From assembly GCA_018873225.1 (NCBI GenBank), contig JAEILZ010000005.1, positions 2,852,001 to 2,916,000 on the forward strand: a DNA stretch of 64,000 nucleotides, in the 5' to 3' direction. The position numbers and the translations under genes were made by a program. The notes below the pieces were generated by a model, which saw nothing but the letters and a program-made list of their open reading frames with translations, had not been told where the DNA came from and did no database searches. Of the stretch, positions 22,876 to 34,312 are shown piece after piece; the stretch's first letter is position 1, and each line of letters opens with the position of its first letter. Origin of the DNA: [Phialemoniopsis] sp. UDSM-2020. Its lineage: Eukaryota; Ascomycota; Sordariomycetes; Thyridiales; Thyridiaceae.

Positions 22876-24111
22876 ATGGCTCCAGGTAAGACCCTTCTGT
22901 CTTCATGCGATTCTGTTTCGAGCTAATGTCTAGTCGCAGTCACGCAATTCGAGGCCAAGCCCGCGCCCGGCGACATGGTGGGATCCGTCAAGTTTGCGCC
23001 AGCCTCATCGTCACGTATAATAGCTTCATGTTGGGACGCGCGCGTCTATCTGTACGAAATCCAGGGCCAAGGGGAGGAAGCGCAGGCAAGTCTTGTGCGG
23101 GAATTCCCACACAAGGCTGCTGTCCTTGATGTGTGCTTCGGCAAGGACGACAACGAAGCCTTTTCTACAGACCTGAACAGGCAGATCAACAAGTAGGGAT
23201 ACATCGAGAAGCATCGCGACAAGGAAACTTCGCTGACGTTGTCACTCACAGGATCGATCTTGAGACTGGAGAACTGACTGTCGTTGGGGAGCACGAGAAG
23301 CCTGCTCCGCGCATTGCTTACAGCACCGAGCATTGTTAGTCTATCCTCCCGTCTTGCGGATCACCACATGTCTAACCCATTCTCACTACTAGCCATCCTT
23401 ATTTCCGCCTCATGGGACGGTTCAATCCACTTTTACAATGCGAAGGACTTCAGCCAGGCGCCCATCAAAGCACAACTCCCGGGCAAGGCACAAGCGCTAG
23501 CGGCCAGTCCCTCAAAGGTCGTGGTCGCTATGAACGCACGCCTAGTCCACATCTACGACCTCCCCACAGTCGCGTCCCTTCTAGCTTCCGGTGATGCGGC
23601 ATCGGAGCTCACGCCGTGGCAGCAGCGGGAGTCGTCTTTGAAGTTCTTGACGCGTGCCGTGTCGTGCATGCCCAACGACGCCGGCTATGCCACCAGCAGT
23701 ATCGAGGGCCGTGTCGCGGTGGAGTGGTTCGAAGACTCGGCAGAATCACAGGCGAGGAAGTACGCATTCAAGTGCCATCGACAGACGGCTCCTGAGGAGG
23801 AAGGCGGAGGCGACATTGTGTATCCCGTCAACGCACTCGCATTCCACCCGAGATACGGCACCTTTGCGTCTGGCGGCGGAGATGGGACCGTGGCGCTTTG
23901 GGATGCTGAGGCGAAGAGGAGGATGAAGGTGTACCAGAAGATCCCCAACTCCGTATGGGCCCTGGCATTCTCCAACGATGGCAAGTACCTGGCAATGAGC
24001 GTGGCACCCGGCTTTGAGACGGGACAGGAGGATTATAGCGGCACGGGCCAGAGCCAAATTCTCATCAGAGAGCTTGGCGAGACCGAGGCGAGGGGAAAGG
24101 GTGCGAAGTAA
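22876..24111 (+). CDS. BUB3: Mitotic checkpoint WD40 protein BUB3
   Basis: Spindle-assembly-checkpoint adaptor that binds phosphorylated kinetochore MELT motifs and BubR1/Bub1. Exons: 22876-22885 (10 nt), 22940-23192, 23252-23334 and 23393-24111; 354 aa. WD units are visible at GSVKFAPASSSRIIASCWDARVYLYE, KAAVLDVCF, ILISASWDGSIHFYN, VNALAFHPRYGTFASGGGDG and SVWALAFSNDGKYLAMS. The run SSIEGRVAVEWFEDS with ARKYAFKCHR downstream is the BUB3 hallmark separating it from RAE1. The first coding exon holds only MAP plus one base, joined through a TAG/CAG acceptor; this is supported by the frame and by the conserved VTQFEAKPAPGD start. Confidence 0.95.
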
Positions 24112-24507
24112 GCCTGTGTTCTCTGGAGGAGGAAGGGACGGGTGCTTCGATAGGGATCACGGCGTTTGGTGTAAAAAGTTGATCTACTGGTTACGGGTAA
24201 GAATGATACCTAGATGCTTAGTTGCAATGTATGACTGGCATCTTTCACGGTTATTTTCTGGGCTTCTCTGCAATCTCCGGAGCCTCTTCGAGGTGTGAGC
24301 TATTAATAATTGGGCGTCTGCCACAAATAGAAGGATCAGCTCTCGAGTGACTGCCTCCTTTCCAGACAGTCCGGTTTCAGTCGTTCTTGCCCTTGGCAGC
24401 AATGGCAAGATCGAACGCTTGTTCAGATCGCACCCGCATGAGAAACCTTTCTTCATCTCGAGACGTTTTGAGCAAGGCTTACGCCATGCAAGCGAACCAA
24501 GTCACTG
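24112..24507. other. Intergenic spacer
   Basis: 396 bp between the BUB3 stop and the next start in tandem orientation. A 70-codon frame at 24387-24599 overlaps the next gene out of frame and is not called. Confidence 0.4.
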
Positions 24508-25611
24508 ATGGCCCAGAATCAACGGACGTATGCCCGGCGCTCGAAGCTGCGTCGGCCAAAAACTTTGAGAGCATCTGCACACGTCCCGGAATTCGATGAG
24601 GGTCGCAGCCCTCCTCGGCCAACCAAGCGTCTCAAACGCCAACGGGAGAGCGTGATTGGCGAGGTGCCACTGCGAAGTAGCTCTCAGGCTGCAAGTGACG
24701 GTGACGGCGAAGATGAATGCGAGGATGATGACTCTCTTCCTGGGTCCGACGCCAATGGTAAGACTCTCACAACATTTTTTGACACATCTCGAGAGATCAT
24801 GAATATTGATTATACATAAGATGACCCAAGCTCGTCACTTAAATCAGAAGGATTCACGACACCACCCACATCATCTTACAAGCCACCAGCGGAGGTTGAC
24901 CACTCTCAGGTTTACGACAAGACACCGCCACGAGGCTACAAGACACTGAAGATGCCCCGAAGCAGCAATGGGTCCAGTCTCGAGTTCAATCCTGGCGACG
25001 GCTTCTCTGGAGACGAGGCACGGCCAACGTATAGCATCCCGGCCAAGAGGAAACGATTCGAGCCCGTATTCACAATGGGAAGTCTGGAACTGCTGCCCTC
25101 AGATCCACTGAATAAGGCCAATGGTGATGCCGCACATGATGATGAGGAAAATCCTCCGCCGCCTTCGACCAACCCCGGCATCACCCTCGAGGACATGGAG
25201 ATTGCTGAGACTTTGGCTCGTCTTCCGGTCGAGAGTGAACGACGAAGTCCTGTACTAGGCGAACTCAGTACGCTTGAGAGGGCTCGGCGTGAGGGTTCCG
25301 ATGATCAAGGTCATGGCACTGGTAGTCAGGTGCTCGGGTTTGGCTTCAGCAGTCCTATCTCACTCGGTTTGAGGAGCTCACCACCCGGGGAGGACGTCGA
25401 TGAGCAAGAGGAAGAACACAACGCTCAGAAAGAGATCCCAATGTCCCCTGAATTACGCCCAAGGTCCACATTCGACAGGTCGGACATGCCAGTGATTCCG
25501 GACAGTCTTGAGATTCCGAGATGCAACTCAGAGCAAGACTTGTTTTCAAACGCATTGATAGATGACGAGGTGGTCCCGGCAGAACCAGGTGATGGAGTAG
25601 GAGAAATCTAA
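24508..25611 (+). CDS. Disordered, Ser/Pro/acid-rich protein of unknown function
   Basis: The frame appears broken by TAA at 24817, but a 63-nt intron (24758-24820; GTAAGA donor, TAAG acceptor) removes that stop and keeps frame on both sides. Exons are 24508-24757 and 24821-25611; 346 aa. No globular domain is seen. The N terminus is basic (RTYARRSKLRRPK, then PTKRLKRQRES, a nuclear-signal-like cluster). Acidic blocks (DGDGEDECEDDD) and many SP/TP sites follow (TTPPTSSYKPP, DKTPPRGYK, SPISLGLRSSPPGED, MSPELRPRS), which could be phosphorylated. Two short ordered-looking patches are AKRKRFEPVFTMGSLELLP and ITLEDMEIAETLARLP. A nuclear regulator is an inference from composition. The start is the first ATG in frame. 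Confidence 0.65.
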
Positions 25612-26116
25612 AAGGGGAATCTTTCCCAAGTGGCTTATACCGAAATGTTGATTAGCTTCAAAGATAGGGGTAACAGCACGTGGTTCACAGTACCGAAATC
25701 TAGCCAAGGTGCATAGCTTGCGTGTATCAACGTTTGTGTGCATTGCTTGTACGTCATCAAAATGAGCACCACTATTTTCTGTCGTACGTTCAGCTAAGGA
25801 GTCGGACACAGATATGAAGTGAGTGAACCCAGTTCCCTACGCCAATTCCAAAAATACGGAAATCTACCTCAACCTTGAAAAGGGCGCGGGTGCCTATGCT
25901 GAAGGGATCCCTGACCAGTACTCCTGACTACCGGACCGACCATTAGAATCCTCCTCAGTAATGCCATCTCCAGCCAGAGGCATAGAGTCCATCCTAGTAG
26001 TCCGTCCTGCCGCCCCAGTTCCAGGCCCAACCCGTCGCTTTGGCGGCGCCTCCCGCCGCCCCGTGTCCATGGCTCCGGTGCTGCTGCTGTGGATGGTAAT
26101 GCTGACGGCGATAGTC
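25612..26116. other. Convergent intergenic spacer
   Basis: 505 bp between converging stops, probably 3' UTRs. Long antisense frames here (for example 25869-26816) are shadows of the GC-rich reductase. Confidence 0.5.
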
Positions 26117-27706
26117 CTACTGGCCGTTCGCTCCCCCCTTGGCAGGCGAGATGGGCTTGGGCTCGGGGACGTAGTCGTACGTGGCGCCCATGCGCAGCAG
26201 CCACACGTCGGCCGGGTGCGACGGCTTCTGGCCGCCGTAGTAGAACGACTGCGGGAAGCCGATATCGAAAGGCGCGGCGTTGTCGATCTCGTCGACGTCC
26301 TGCGCCGAGAGCTCGAGCGTCAGGGCCTCGATGTTGCCGCGCAGGTGGTCCGGGTTGCGCCCGCCGACGATGGGGAAGACGTAGGGCGCCTTGTGCATGA
26401 CGTAGGCGAGGGCGACGCTCGTGATCAGGGTGCCCCTGCGCCGGGCGACGGCCTCGAGGGCGCGGCTGACCTGGACCTGCGCGTCCGAGGCCTGCACCTG
26501 CCGCCCCTCCTTGGCGGCGGCGGCGCGCTGCTCGTCGCTCTTGAAGGTGCCGCCGCCGAGGGCGCCCCAGGGCGCGAGGGCCATGCCTTCGTCGCGGGCC
26601 ATGGGGATGATGTCGCGCTCGAAGTCGCGCGAGGCGGCGGACCAGCGGCCCTGGTAGACGCTGAAGGGGCGCAGGCCGTGGTTCCGGGCGTACTCGTTGG
26701 CCTTGGAGACGACCCAGGCGGGCGTGTCCGAGATGCCGAGGTAGAGGACCTTGCCGGCGAGGACGAGCTGGTTCAGGGACTGCATGATCTCCGGGATGGA
26801 GGTGGAGTGGTCCCACCAGTGGACGTAGAGCTGTAAGTTTCAGAGGTTAGACTTGAGTAATGCTCGTATAAGTGGTCTCGTGATGACGAGAGGGGAAAGG
26901 ACTGTACCAGGTCAATGTAGTCAGTCTGCAGCTTCTTCAGACTGGCCTCGACGGACATGTGCAGGCTCTTTGTGCCGTTGCCGGTAAAGTTAGCCATGAT
27001 CTGCTTGTTCTCCTTGCCGCTGCGGTAGTTGGTGGTGTACTTGGTGGCGATCACTTGAGTTGTCGGTCTCATCAGTACGTGATGCCCTCACGGGTTGTCA
27101 GGGGTACGACTCACCCATCTCATCCCGGTTGCCACGCTTCTTCATCCATGCTCCAATGCGTTGCTCAGACTCCTCTAAATAATCGTTAGTATATATGGAA
27201 TCGTGCCATCTCATACAAGAAGAGGGATGCTCTTCTTACCAAACTGGTAGTTGTTCGATGTGTCGATAAAGTTGCCTGATACCGCCAGTCAGTACGTTTG
27301 CTTCCTCAATGACAAACAAGAACCACGCTCTGGAATCACACAGTCCCAATGAGCGCCACTCCAGATATTGAAGAACATACCGCCCTGGTTACACGGTTAG
27401 TCTAGCTCCAAAGTCTCTCCTGCCGCGGCTAACACCGGATGAGGGGGTTCACAAACCTGCTCATAAAAGAAGTCCAGGATCTTTTCTGTTGTCTCCTCGT
27501 CACAATCTCCCATGTAGCTCTTCCTATCAAATTGTTAATATTTTTGGAATTCATACGATCTCTTGGGACGGTGCTTACCAGGCATCGCCAAAGTTCATGG
27601 CGCCGAGGCATAGTGGGCTAACTCTAACCGAAGCTGTGGGGGAGAGCAACCGGTAGCGTGCCAACGGGCCCTGGGGTGGCGGCGCAAGAGGGAGAACAGA
27701 CGACAT
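26117..27706 (-). CDS. Aldo-keto reductase, aryl-alcohol dehydrogenase / norsolorinic acid reductase-like
   Basis: NADPH-dependent oxidoreductase of the AKR9-type AAD group. Exons: 27706-27579, 27523-27457, 27384-27381 (4 nt), 27275-27240, 27174-27115, 27053-26908 and 26830-26117; 384 aa, the family size. The start [19 protein letters not shown] leads into [24 protein letters not shown]. Catalytic tetrad: Asp and Tyr in [10 protein letters not shown], Lys in VIATKYT, His in LLYVHWWDH. Later blocks are [34 protein letters not shown] and [12 protein letters not shown]. The conserved GGNFID needs two glycines that only the 4-nt exon plus the next exon can supply. Natural substrate unknown; no biosynthetic cluster surrounds it. 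Upstream of the ATG is a 17-nt A tract. Confidence 0.93.
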
Positions 27707-27711
27707 TGGGG

Positions 27712-27728
27712 TTTTTTTTTTTTTTTTT
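27712..27728. repeat. Homopolymer T17 (A17 on the reductase mRNA strand)
   Basis: Seventeen consecutive T on the plus strand. On the minus strand it is an A17 tract ending 5 nt before the ATG of the aldo-keto reductase, so it lies in its 5' leader or core promoter. Confidence 0.95.
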
Positions 27729-28999
27729 ACACGAGAAGGAGTTTTTGGTTAGAGAGATTCGGAGGGTTGGGAAAAAGGTCACTTGTGTACTTTCAGATAA
27801 GCTGAAGGCGATTTTGCTGGACGCAATGGCTTTATGGTGGAAAGTGAACCGAGTGGGAAAGGCAGGAGCGAATTTGACAAGAACTGAGAAACGCCACGGA
27901 CTCGATGGTAGGAGGCCAAGTCTAATTTATATCTGAAGAAGATACGGGGAAGCCAAAGAGTATGAGGTATGGTCTGGTAGGGAATCTGCCCGGCCCCGAG
28001 TCGATGGCAGAGCTATTCCGCCCGTGTACGTAGTCGGGAATCTACATGACAGCATCGATAGACCCCTTCTATCTCCACAGAAGCTTGCCGCATAAAGCTT
28101 AAGCTGCCAGCTCCAAGCTTCCCGGCAGGGACGGATCCAACGAGACACACTGACCTTGACGGTAGTTGCACCAGAGACCTGACATGTAGAGCACCCGGCC
28201 TTAAGAAACCACAATGCTTCTCTCCATTGGGGGCCAAGATGCTGCCGATTCAGCATCACCGTGACATGCTGCAAGCAGCCCTGCGTCACCCTCTTTACCT
28301 TTTTCAGCTTGGGTTTGGCTGGGACCCTGTATGATTTCACCATGCAAGCCGTCCCGATAAATCCGGCTTAGAGACAGGAAAGAGGGGGAAGTGGAATCGC
28401 TACCGCTAAGGCTAGAGAGTCAGTAGCTTGCCGAGCACAAGCGGTGCGGAGCTACTGCTGGAGCAATAAGGTTGAGCCGTGGGATGGGATCCCCTGGGCC
28501 TGTGGGGAAACATTTCAAAGCAGGCCAGTTCTTGGGTAAACGCCTAAGGACGATCCTCGACTCGAGACGGCCGACGTATCTCTGATGTGATTTCTGTCGG
28601 CGATTGGTCTTACACCTTGTGCTTGGCACACTGGTTTCCCTAGTAAAGTCCGACACTCTACTGCAAGCCCTCTAATCTCCATCAACAAACGCCGATGGAG
28701 CCTGTACCCTGCTTGCATTGCGGATGCAGGAATAATGACCTACAGATTTCCCCTTTTGGCTGCCCGGAAGTACCTGATTGGCATGATCGTAACAAGTACA
28801 GTCCTGGTCAGCACCCAAATTCAACCTGGCCTACCTACTTGTAGGTATGCGACCCCTGATCGCAAAGACGGGACTTGTGTTCCAATGTGCTTATTTCCAG
28901 TCCTGCTTTTGAATTCCTTCTTTTCCTTCTTGTATATAATGAGTAGACCTTTAGTAGTACACACATAACCGTACACCCCTTGAGCATATACATGTACAT
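27729..28999. other. Intergenic region without supported gene
   Basis: 1.27 kb between the reductase promoter and the MDV1 stop. Short frames only, none with domain resemblance. It contains CCTACCTACTTGTAGGTA (about 28829-28846), a small palindromic form of the TACCTA motif seen elsewhere. Confidence 0.45.
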
Positions 29000-31284
29000 C
29001 TAGCAAGTCCACACGCCCACAACGCCATCCTGCCGGCCCTCGACCATGTATCCGTCGCGTATGCGCACATGCTGTATCGTGGACGCCTTGGTCCCGGCCT
29101 CGGCCGCCAGCACGCCGGCCCCGCAGTCCCACTGCCGGCCCTCGACCTTGTCGTACACCTTGACCACGTCTTCGCCCGCCGCCGCCACAATTCGCCGGCT
29201 ATCAAACATCATGCTTGTCACTGGGTGATCGTAGGCGTAAGCATCGTAGATGGAGCCCGTCCGCAAGTCCCATATCTAAGGCCATGTTTAGCAGGTTGCT
29301 CTATGTCGTTGAATGTGCCGGATCCCAAGTTGAAATCACTTACCCGTATGCTCCGGTCCATGCTACCTGTCACAAGATGGACGTCGTCAAACTGCAGGCA
29401 TGTCACAGCCCCTGTGTGGCCCACCAGGCTGCGGTGTACCTGCCCGCTGCGCAGGTCCCACAGACGCACCATGCCGTCAGCTGTGCCGCACGCCAGGGCC
29501 GCATCGAACACCTGCAGTGCGCCTACAAAATCCGCGTCGTCGGCGTGCGCCCTGTTGCCGCCTGTATGCCGCCAGGAACCCTCACCCGTAGCTAGCGTCG
29601 CTGATGCTTGCGCTGCGGCCCACATGACATCGAGCGTCTGCACGCAGCGACCCTTCTCCAGGTCCCAGTGCCGGATCGTCTTGTCGGCCGATCCCGAGAC
29701 CAGCACGTCACCCCTGAAGTGCAGCGCCGTGACCTCGTCCACGTGCGCCTGCAACGTGAAGAGAGCGCAATCAGCCATGCTGTCAGCCGGGGGCTCTACA
29801 GGCTCGTCATCGGGGTTTTCAAATGCCATGCCATCCTCGTCTTCCTCGTTGGTGCCAAATTGGCTGCCGTGCGGGTCGTAATGTGCCTTGCTAAGGTCCC
29901 ATAACTTAATCGTTGCGTCGACAGAACCGGTGGCCAGAATGTTGTCCTCCACCTGCAGGGTCCCCACTGAAGCAGTATGTCCGTCTAGAACTCCGATGCA
30001 ACGGCCGGCGTTAAGGTCCCAAACACGCACTGAGTCGTCCATTGCAGCCGTAACCATCGTTCCGAATGGTGCATCGAAATCGAGGGCTGTGATCCGGTCC
30101 GGATGGGCACGGATATCCCGTATGTTTGTGCCTGGCTCGAAGTGCTCGTGCAAGATGGGCACGGATTTCCGCCGGACATTCTTTGGCTTCTTACTCTTGG
30201 AAGGTGTGGTCGTTGTCGATGGTATCTTCTCGTAGATAGATTGCGACATGAAGCCAGCAGCCTCCTTGTCGTTGTCCAACGCCAGATCCTCCTCTGATTT
30301 TGTGGGTGTTTGCTGAGCTATTGATTCCGCCTCGTCGACCAATTCCTGTGCCACGTCTATTCTCGCCTCCACATCCATAACTTCGCGAGGTCAGCAAACG
30401 GGTTGGCTGCAGACGTTGACCCACGACCGCGCATTGGTGTCCACTTACTGTCGTGCTCTAACAGAGTCTCTTCCTGCTCCAGCCCAGCTAACCTATCCAG
30501 AATGATCCTCCGCATACCCGCCAGGTTGGCGATCTTGTTGTCGATCTCGCGGATCTCGCTGCTGGCCATGTTCTTCCGGACGCCTAGCATCTCGAGCTCG
30601 TGCATCATGGCGGACTTGTCCTTGCGGAGCCGGTGCAGCGCGTGCGGGCTGTCGGGCGTCGTGGGCTTGCCCTCGTCGATCATCCTGCGGCCCCTCGACA
30701 CCCGCCGGCGGTGGCCGCCGTGGTGCTTCTTGCCCTCCTCGGTCAGCTCGGGGAAGCTGGCCTGGAAGCCCTGGAAGAGCGAGTAGGCGTTGTCGTCCTC
30801 GTCGGGGATGCTGGCGAGCAGCTCGTCGGGCACGTAGGCGAGGGCGCGGTGCTGGATCTCGCGCGTCGACAGCTTGGACCGGACGACCTCGGTGGGCGAG
30901 GCGCGCGTCATGGAGAACACGCTGCGCTGGACGCCGGGCCGGCGTAGCTGCTTGTGCATCTCGGACATGGCGTGCTGGTAGTGCGCCGCCGACTGGGGGT
31001 CGGCGAGAGGCCCGATGAGGTGGCTGGCCGTGGTGGTCACCTTGCGCCCGAACGCCTCGATGTTTCGTGTCTATCAGGATGGTCGTGAATGTTTAGTGGC
31101 AAGATACACAAGCGGGAGGTAAGATTCGCGTAAAGAGTCAATGGGGTAATGCAATGTCATCGGGTCATCTGCAGGCTTGAGGCTCGAACGTGTCACAGGG
31201 TAGTCGTTGACTCACCGAGATGATGGACGAGTCTTCCTCCGGGCCGAGGTCATCGTGGAAGGCATGTTCGTCCTCTGTCGCCAT
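29000..31284 (-). CDS. MDV1: Mitochondrial division protein 1 (Mdv1/Caf4-type WD40 adaptor)
   Basis: Outer-mitochondrial-membrane adaptor bridging Fis1 and the dynamin Dnm1. Exons: 31284-31216, 31070-30449, 30380-29344 and 29275-29000; 667 aa. The N-terminal region starts [22 protein letters not shown] coiled coil follows (about residues 165-235, [19 protein letters not shown] to [13 protein letters not shown]), then an acidic linker. Seven WD40 repeats run from [14 protein letters not shown], with WD ends at [60 protein letters not shown] and GVWTC. Intron 2 sits at the coiled coil-linker junction; its acceptor GCGAAG is weak in pyrimidines, and an in-frame alternative cannot be excluded. 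Divergent from ARO7. Confidence 0.94.
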
Positions 31285-32035
31285 CCGTCAGAGCGATGGG
31301 GGCCGTCGACCCCAGGGAACAGGAAGCAGCAGACGGTAGGTGCAAACCCTTCTGGAGAGGAAAGCAGGGCGCACGGTGAATTGAGAGCAGTCCGTAAAAA
31401 GTAAGTTGGGGACGCCAAGTCTGTGAGGTTTAAAGGCTGAGATGCAAGGCTCATCAACTAGGAGATGGATCCTGGAAATGGACTGGCGTGTGGCACACTT
31501 TCTCAGAAGCAGCCACGCGAGCTCTCAATCACAAGGGCCGAGATTGACCACGACACCAGGACCTACAGGGCCCTACAGCAAGGACCCGATTGGTTTCAGG
31601 GCACCGTTATGGGGCGCTTCAGCTTATCCACAGGTTCAAGAACTGCCCTGAGCTCAAAGGCAAGCGCCGCTATTGGAGGAAGCTGCTTACGCCCAAATGC
31701 TGGTGTGGGGCTGGCGCAGGTACGTCACTCGAGGCCAGCCAGCCAGGCAGCCCAGTCCGAATTGGTATCCAAAGGATTTTGGACTACGGTGCTCATACCC
31801 GACACCGGTAGCGGACACGACCCGGAGTGCGTATATGGTGGACAGGGCGGCAATTTTCCTGTCAGACGGATCCAGACTAGAGTTGCGGCGTATTTTGCAT
31901 ATTGATCTTCTGTTATCAAGGTGTCTTGAAGGGAATTGGCTCTCCGAAACTCCTTTCTTGCTCTGCTGCTTGTGACCGCTCAACACGGCACATCCAGCCC
32001 ACTCCCGAAATCCCAGATTAACCCCGTCCGTGTCC
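31285..32035. promoter_or_regulatory. Divergent promoter of MDV1 and ARO7
   Basis: 751 bp between opposing ATGs. No gene. Overlapping short frames in this interval have no family resemblance. Confidence 0.5.
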
Positions 32036-32955
32036 ATGCCGGCTCAGCCAACCCAACCCTCCGGCGTACCACCACCCCACACCGAATCGCCCGATATGGA
32101 CTCCGCGATTGATCTGTCGGACCCCTCCAAGGCCCTCGACCTGGCCAGCATCCGTTTCCAGCTCATGTAAGTCTTGCTCCTCGATCTCATCGCGGTACAC
32201 CGCTGCTGACACGGCCGGAACATAGCCGACTGGAGGATACCATCACCTTCCACCTCATCGAGCGCGTCCAGTTCCCGCTCAACAAGGGCATCTACGTACC
32301 CGGCGCCGTCCCCATCCCGGACAGCGACCTGAGCTTCATGGACTGGTACCTGCTGCAGCAGGAGAAGCTGCAGTCCCTCATCCGCCGCTTCGAGTCGCCG
32401 GACGAGTACCCCTTCTTCCCGGACGCCCTGCAGAGGCCCATCCTCAACCCGCTCAACTACCCCAGGATCCTGCACCCCAACGACGTCAACGTCAACGACA
32501 CCATCAAGAAGTTCTACGTCGAGAAGTTCCTGCCCGCCGTCTGCCCGGACTTTGGCCGCGCCGACCGCGGCGCCTCCCAGGAGAACTACGGCTCGGCGGC
32601 CACGTGCGACATCGCGTGCCTGCAGGCCATCTCGCGGCGCATCCACTTTGGCAAGTTCGTCGCCGAGTCCAAGTTCCGGTCCGAGCGCGAGCTGTACACG
32701 CGCATGATCCGCGCCGGCGACCGCGACGGCATCGGCAACGCCATTGTGAACAAGGCCGTCGAGAAGAAGGTGCTCGAGCGCCTCAAGCTCAAGGCCCAGA
32801 CCTACGGCACCGATCCCTCCTCGTCCGAGGAGCAGGCGCAGACGAAGATCAACGTCGACGCCGTTGTTTCCATGTACGAGGACTTTGTCATCCCGCTGAC
32901 CAAGGACGTTGAGGTCGAATACTTGATGCAAAGATTAGAAGGCGAAGACTCATAG
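32036..32955 (+). CDS. ARO7: Chorismate mutase
   Basis: Converts chorismate to prephenate, the branch to Phe/Tyr; fungal enzymes are inhibited by Tyr and activated by Trp. Exons: 32036-32166 and 32226-32955; 286 aa. The AroQ all-helical fold is visible: [58 protein letters not shown], the allosteric-site region, [23 protein letters not shown], and the C-terminal [25 protein letters not shown]. Active-site residues Arg (FQLIRLED), Lys (IHFGKFVAE), Glu and the C-terminal EVEYLM are present. The first 20 residues are a Pro-rich extension; translation from the second ATG (32096) would give 266 aa, nearer the yeast length. It ends 91 bp from the opposing BCP1 stop. Confidence 0.96.
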
Positions 32956-33046
32956 AAATCAAAATAAAGTATAGAATTTCTAATTGTTCAGATTAGGGGT
33001 ATCAGGCAAAGCTCTCATGTCTATTTTTAGGGTGTGTTCTAGTAAA

Positions 33047-33971
33047 TCATGACGGCGGGCTTAGGTAGTCATTGATGGCCTTGACCGCGCCCGCAAACTT
33101 GCCCGCCTCAATCAGGATCATGGATCCTTGTGTGCGCACCCCCATCTCCTGGAACGCCCGCTTGCTATCCGCCACTGCTTCGTCCTCCTTGCTGAACGGG
33201 TAGCTCCCATATGCTGCTGCGTGCTCGTATAGCTTCTCGTCCTCTGGGTGGAAGAAGAATAGTGGCGCTTCCTCCTTGGCCTTTTTCCGTTTGCGCTCCG
33301 TCTCCTGATCCAGATTGGACTGCACCTCATGGTAAGTCTTGGACATGATGAGGTAGTGTGAGAACTCGTAGGGCTCCTTGTCCTCCACGGCGGCCTCGAT
33401 CTCGTCGATGAGCATGGTGTACATGGGTGGGGCGATTTCTGAGGGCATGTTGATGAGACGTTCGGCCAGAATGAGTCCAACGTGTTTGCCGGACTCGAGC
33501 AGCGCCGGGATAGCGGCCAGCGACTCGGTGCTCTTGGCTTTGGAGCTTATGTACTGGATCAGGTCGGCGACGGGCTTCTTGCCCTTGTGCTCTTGTAGGT
33601 TCAGTGCCGTCAGGAATGCGTAGGCGTCGGTGGCCTTGCCGTCGACCTTGATTGTAGAACCAATGGTATTCTGGGAGAGAATGAGGTCGGCTAGGCCAGA
33701 GATGTCGAAGAGGGTGGCATCAACGTCGAAGAGCTGGCGCAAGAGGCTCTTGACGCCGTGAAAATCGACTTCGGGGTCGAAGTTGAACCACTCGAACTCA
33801 ACATTGACCATGTCAAAGTCCTGTCATGGGAGTCAGTGACGTGGAAAACTCATGATGGTCCTGTCGAGAGAAGCCTACCTCATCATCAGAGCTATCGTCC
33901 TCGTCCATCTTATCGACAGAATTGTCGGGCGGGGCCTGACCGTCCGCCTCTCTCGCCCTCTTCTTAGCCAT
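33047..33971 (-). CDS. BCP1: BCP1 (BCCIP-like) nuclear chaperone/export protein
   Basis: Homologue of yeast Bcp1 and human BCCIP, linked to nuclear export of the lipid kinase Mss4 and to chaperoning ribosomal protein L23. Exons: 33971-33879 and 33820-33047; 288 aa. A basic N terminus ([11 protein letters not shown]) and acidic stretch ([10 protein letters not shown]) precede the diagnostic [31 protein letters not shown]. Then come [27 protein letters not shown], and [14 protein letters not shown], and the C-terminal [17 protein letters not shown] with [19 protein letters not shown]. Family match is strong over the whole length. Confidence 0.94.
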
Positions 33972-34312
33972 TTTGGGAGTTGCTGGGGTTGAATCGAGTG
34001 TACGCAGTATGTGACAGAAAGTTGTGCCCTTGCGAGAATGAGATAGAGACCTTTTAACAGTGAATTGTCCTGCTTTCAACAAATCTGTGAGCTTGAATGT
34101 ATGTTCATCCAGAAAATTTTGCCCCTCATTGGGGAAAGCGGGCGCGATAAGGACTCGATAAGATAAGATCGGGCCTCAGTGCTGGCTGCACTACATGGTG
34201 GACTTTATGTCCAGTCTGGTCTCCTCCCAGACCATGCATGATCATGAAAGGAAGATTTGAACAAAAACCGAGATGTTCTCGAGTCCGAGACAAGTTTCAG
34301 ACTAGATTGTTG
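33972..34312. promoter_or_regulatory. BCP1 upstream region / 3' region of the NLR gene
   Basis: 341 bp. GATAAGATAAGATC at about 34156-34169 contains two adjacent GATAAG cores; no regulator is assigned. Confidence 0.4.

Noticed and set aside
24817..24819. In-frame stop suggesting a pseudogene
   Set aside because: A 63-nt GT..AG intron in the correct phase removes it.
25869..26836. Long frames on both strands overlapping the aldo-keto reductase 3' exon
   Set aside because: Shadows of a GC-rich exon; only the reductase frame carries catalytic motifs and matching splice sites.
26117..27706. Secondary-metabolite cluster around the norsolorinic-reductase-like gene
   Set aside because: Neighbours are a disordered unknown protein and MDV1; no synthase, P450, transporter or cluster regulator within reach.
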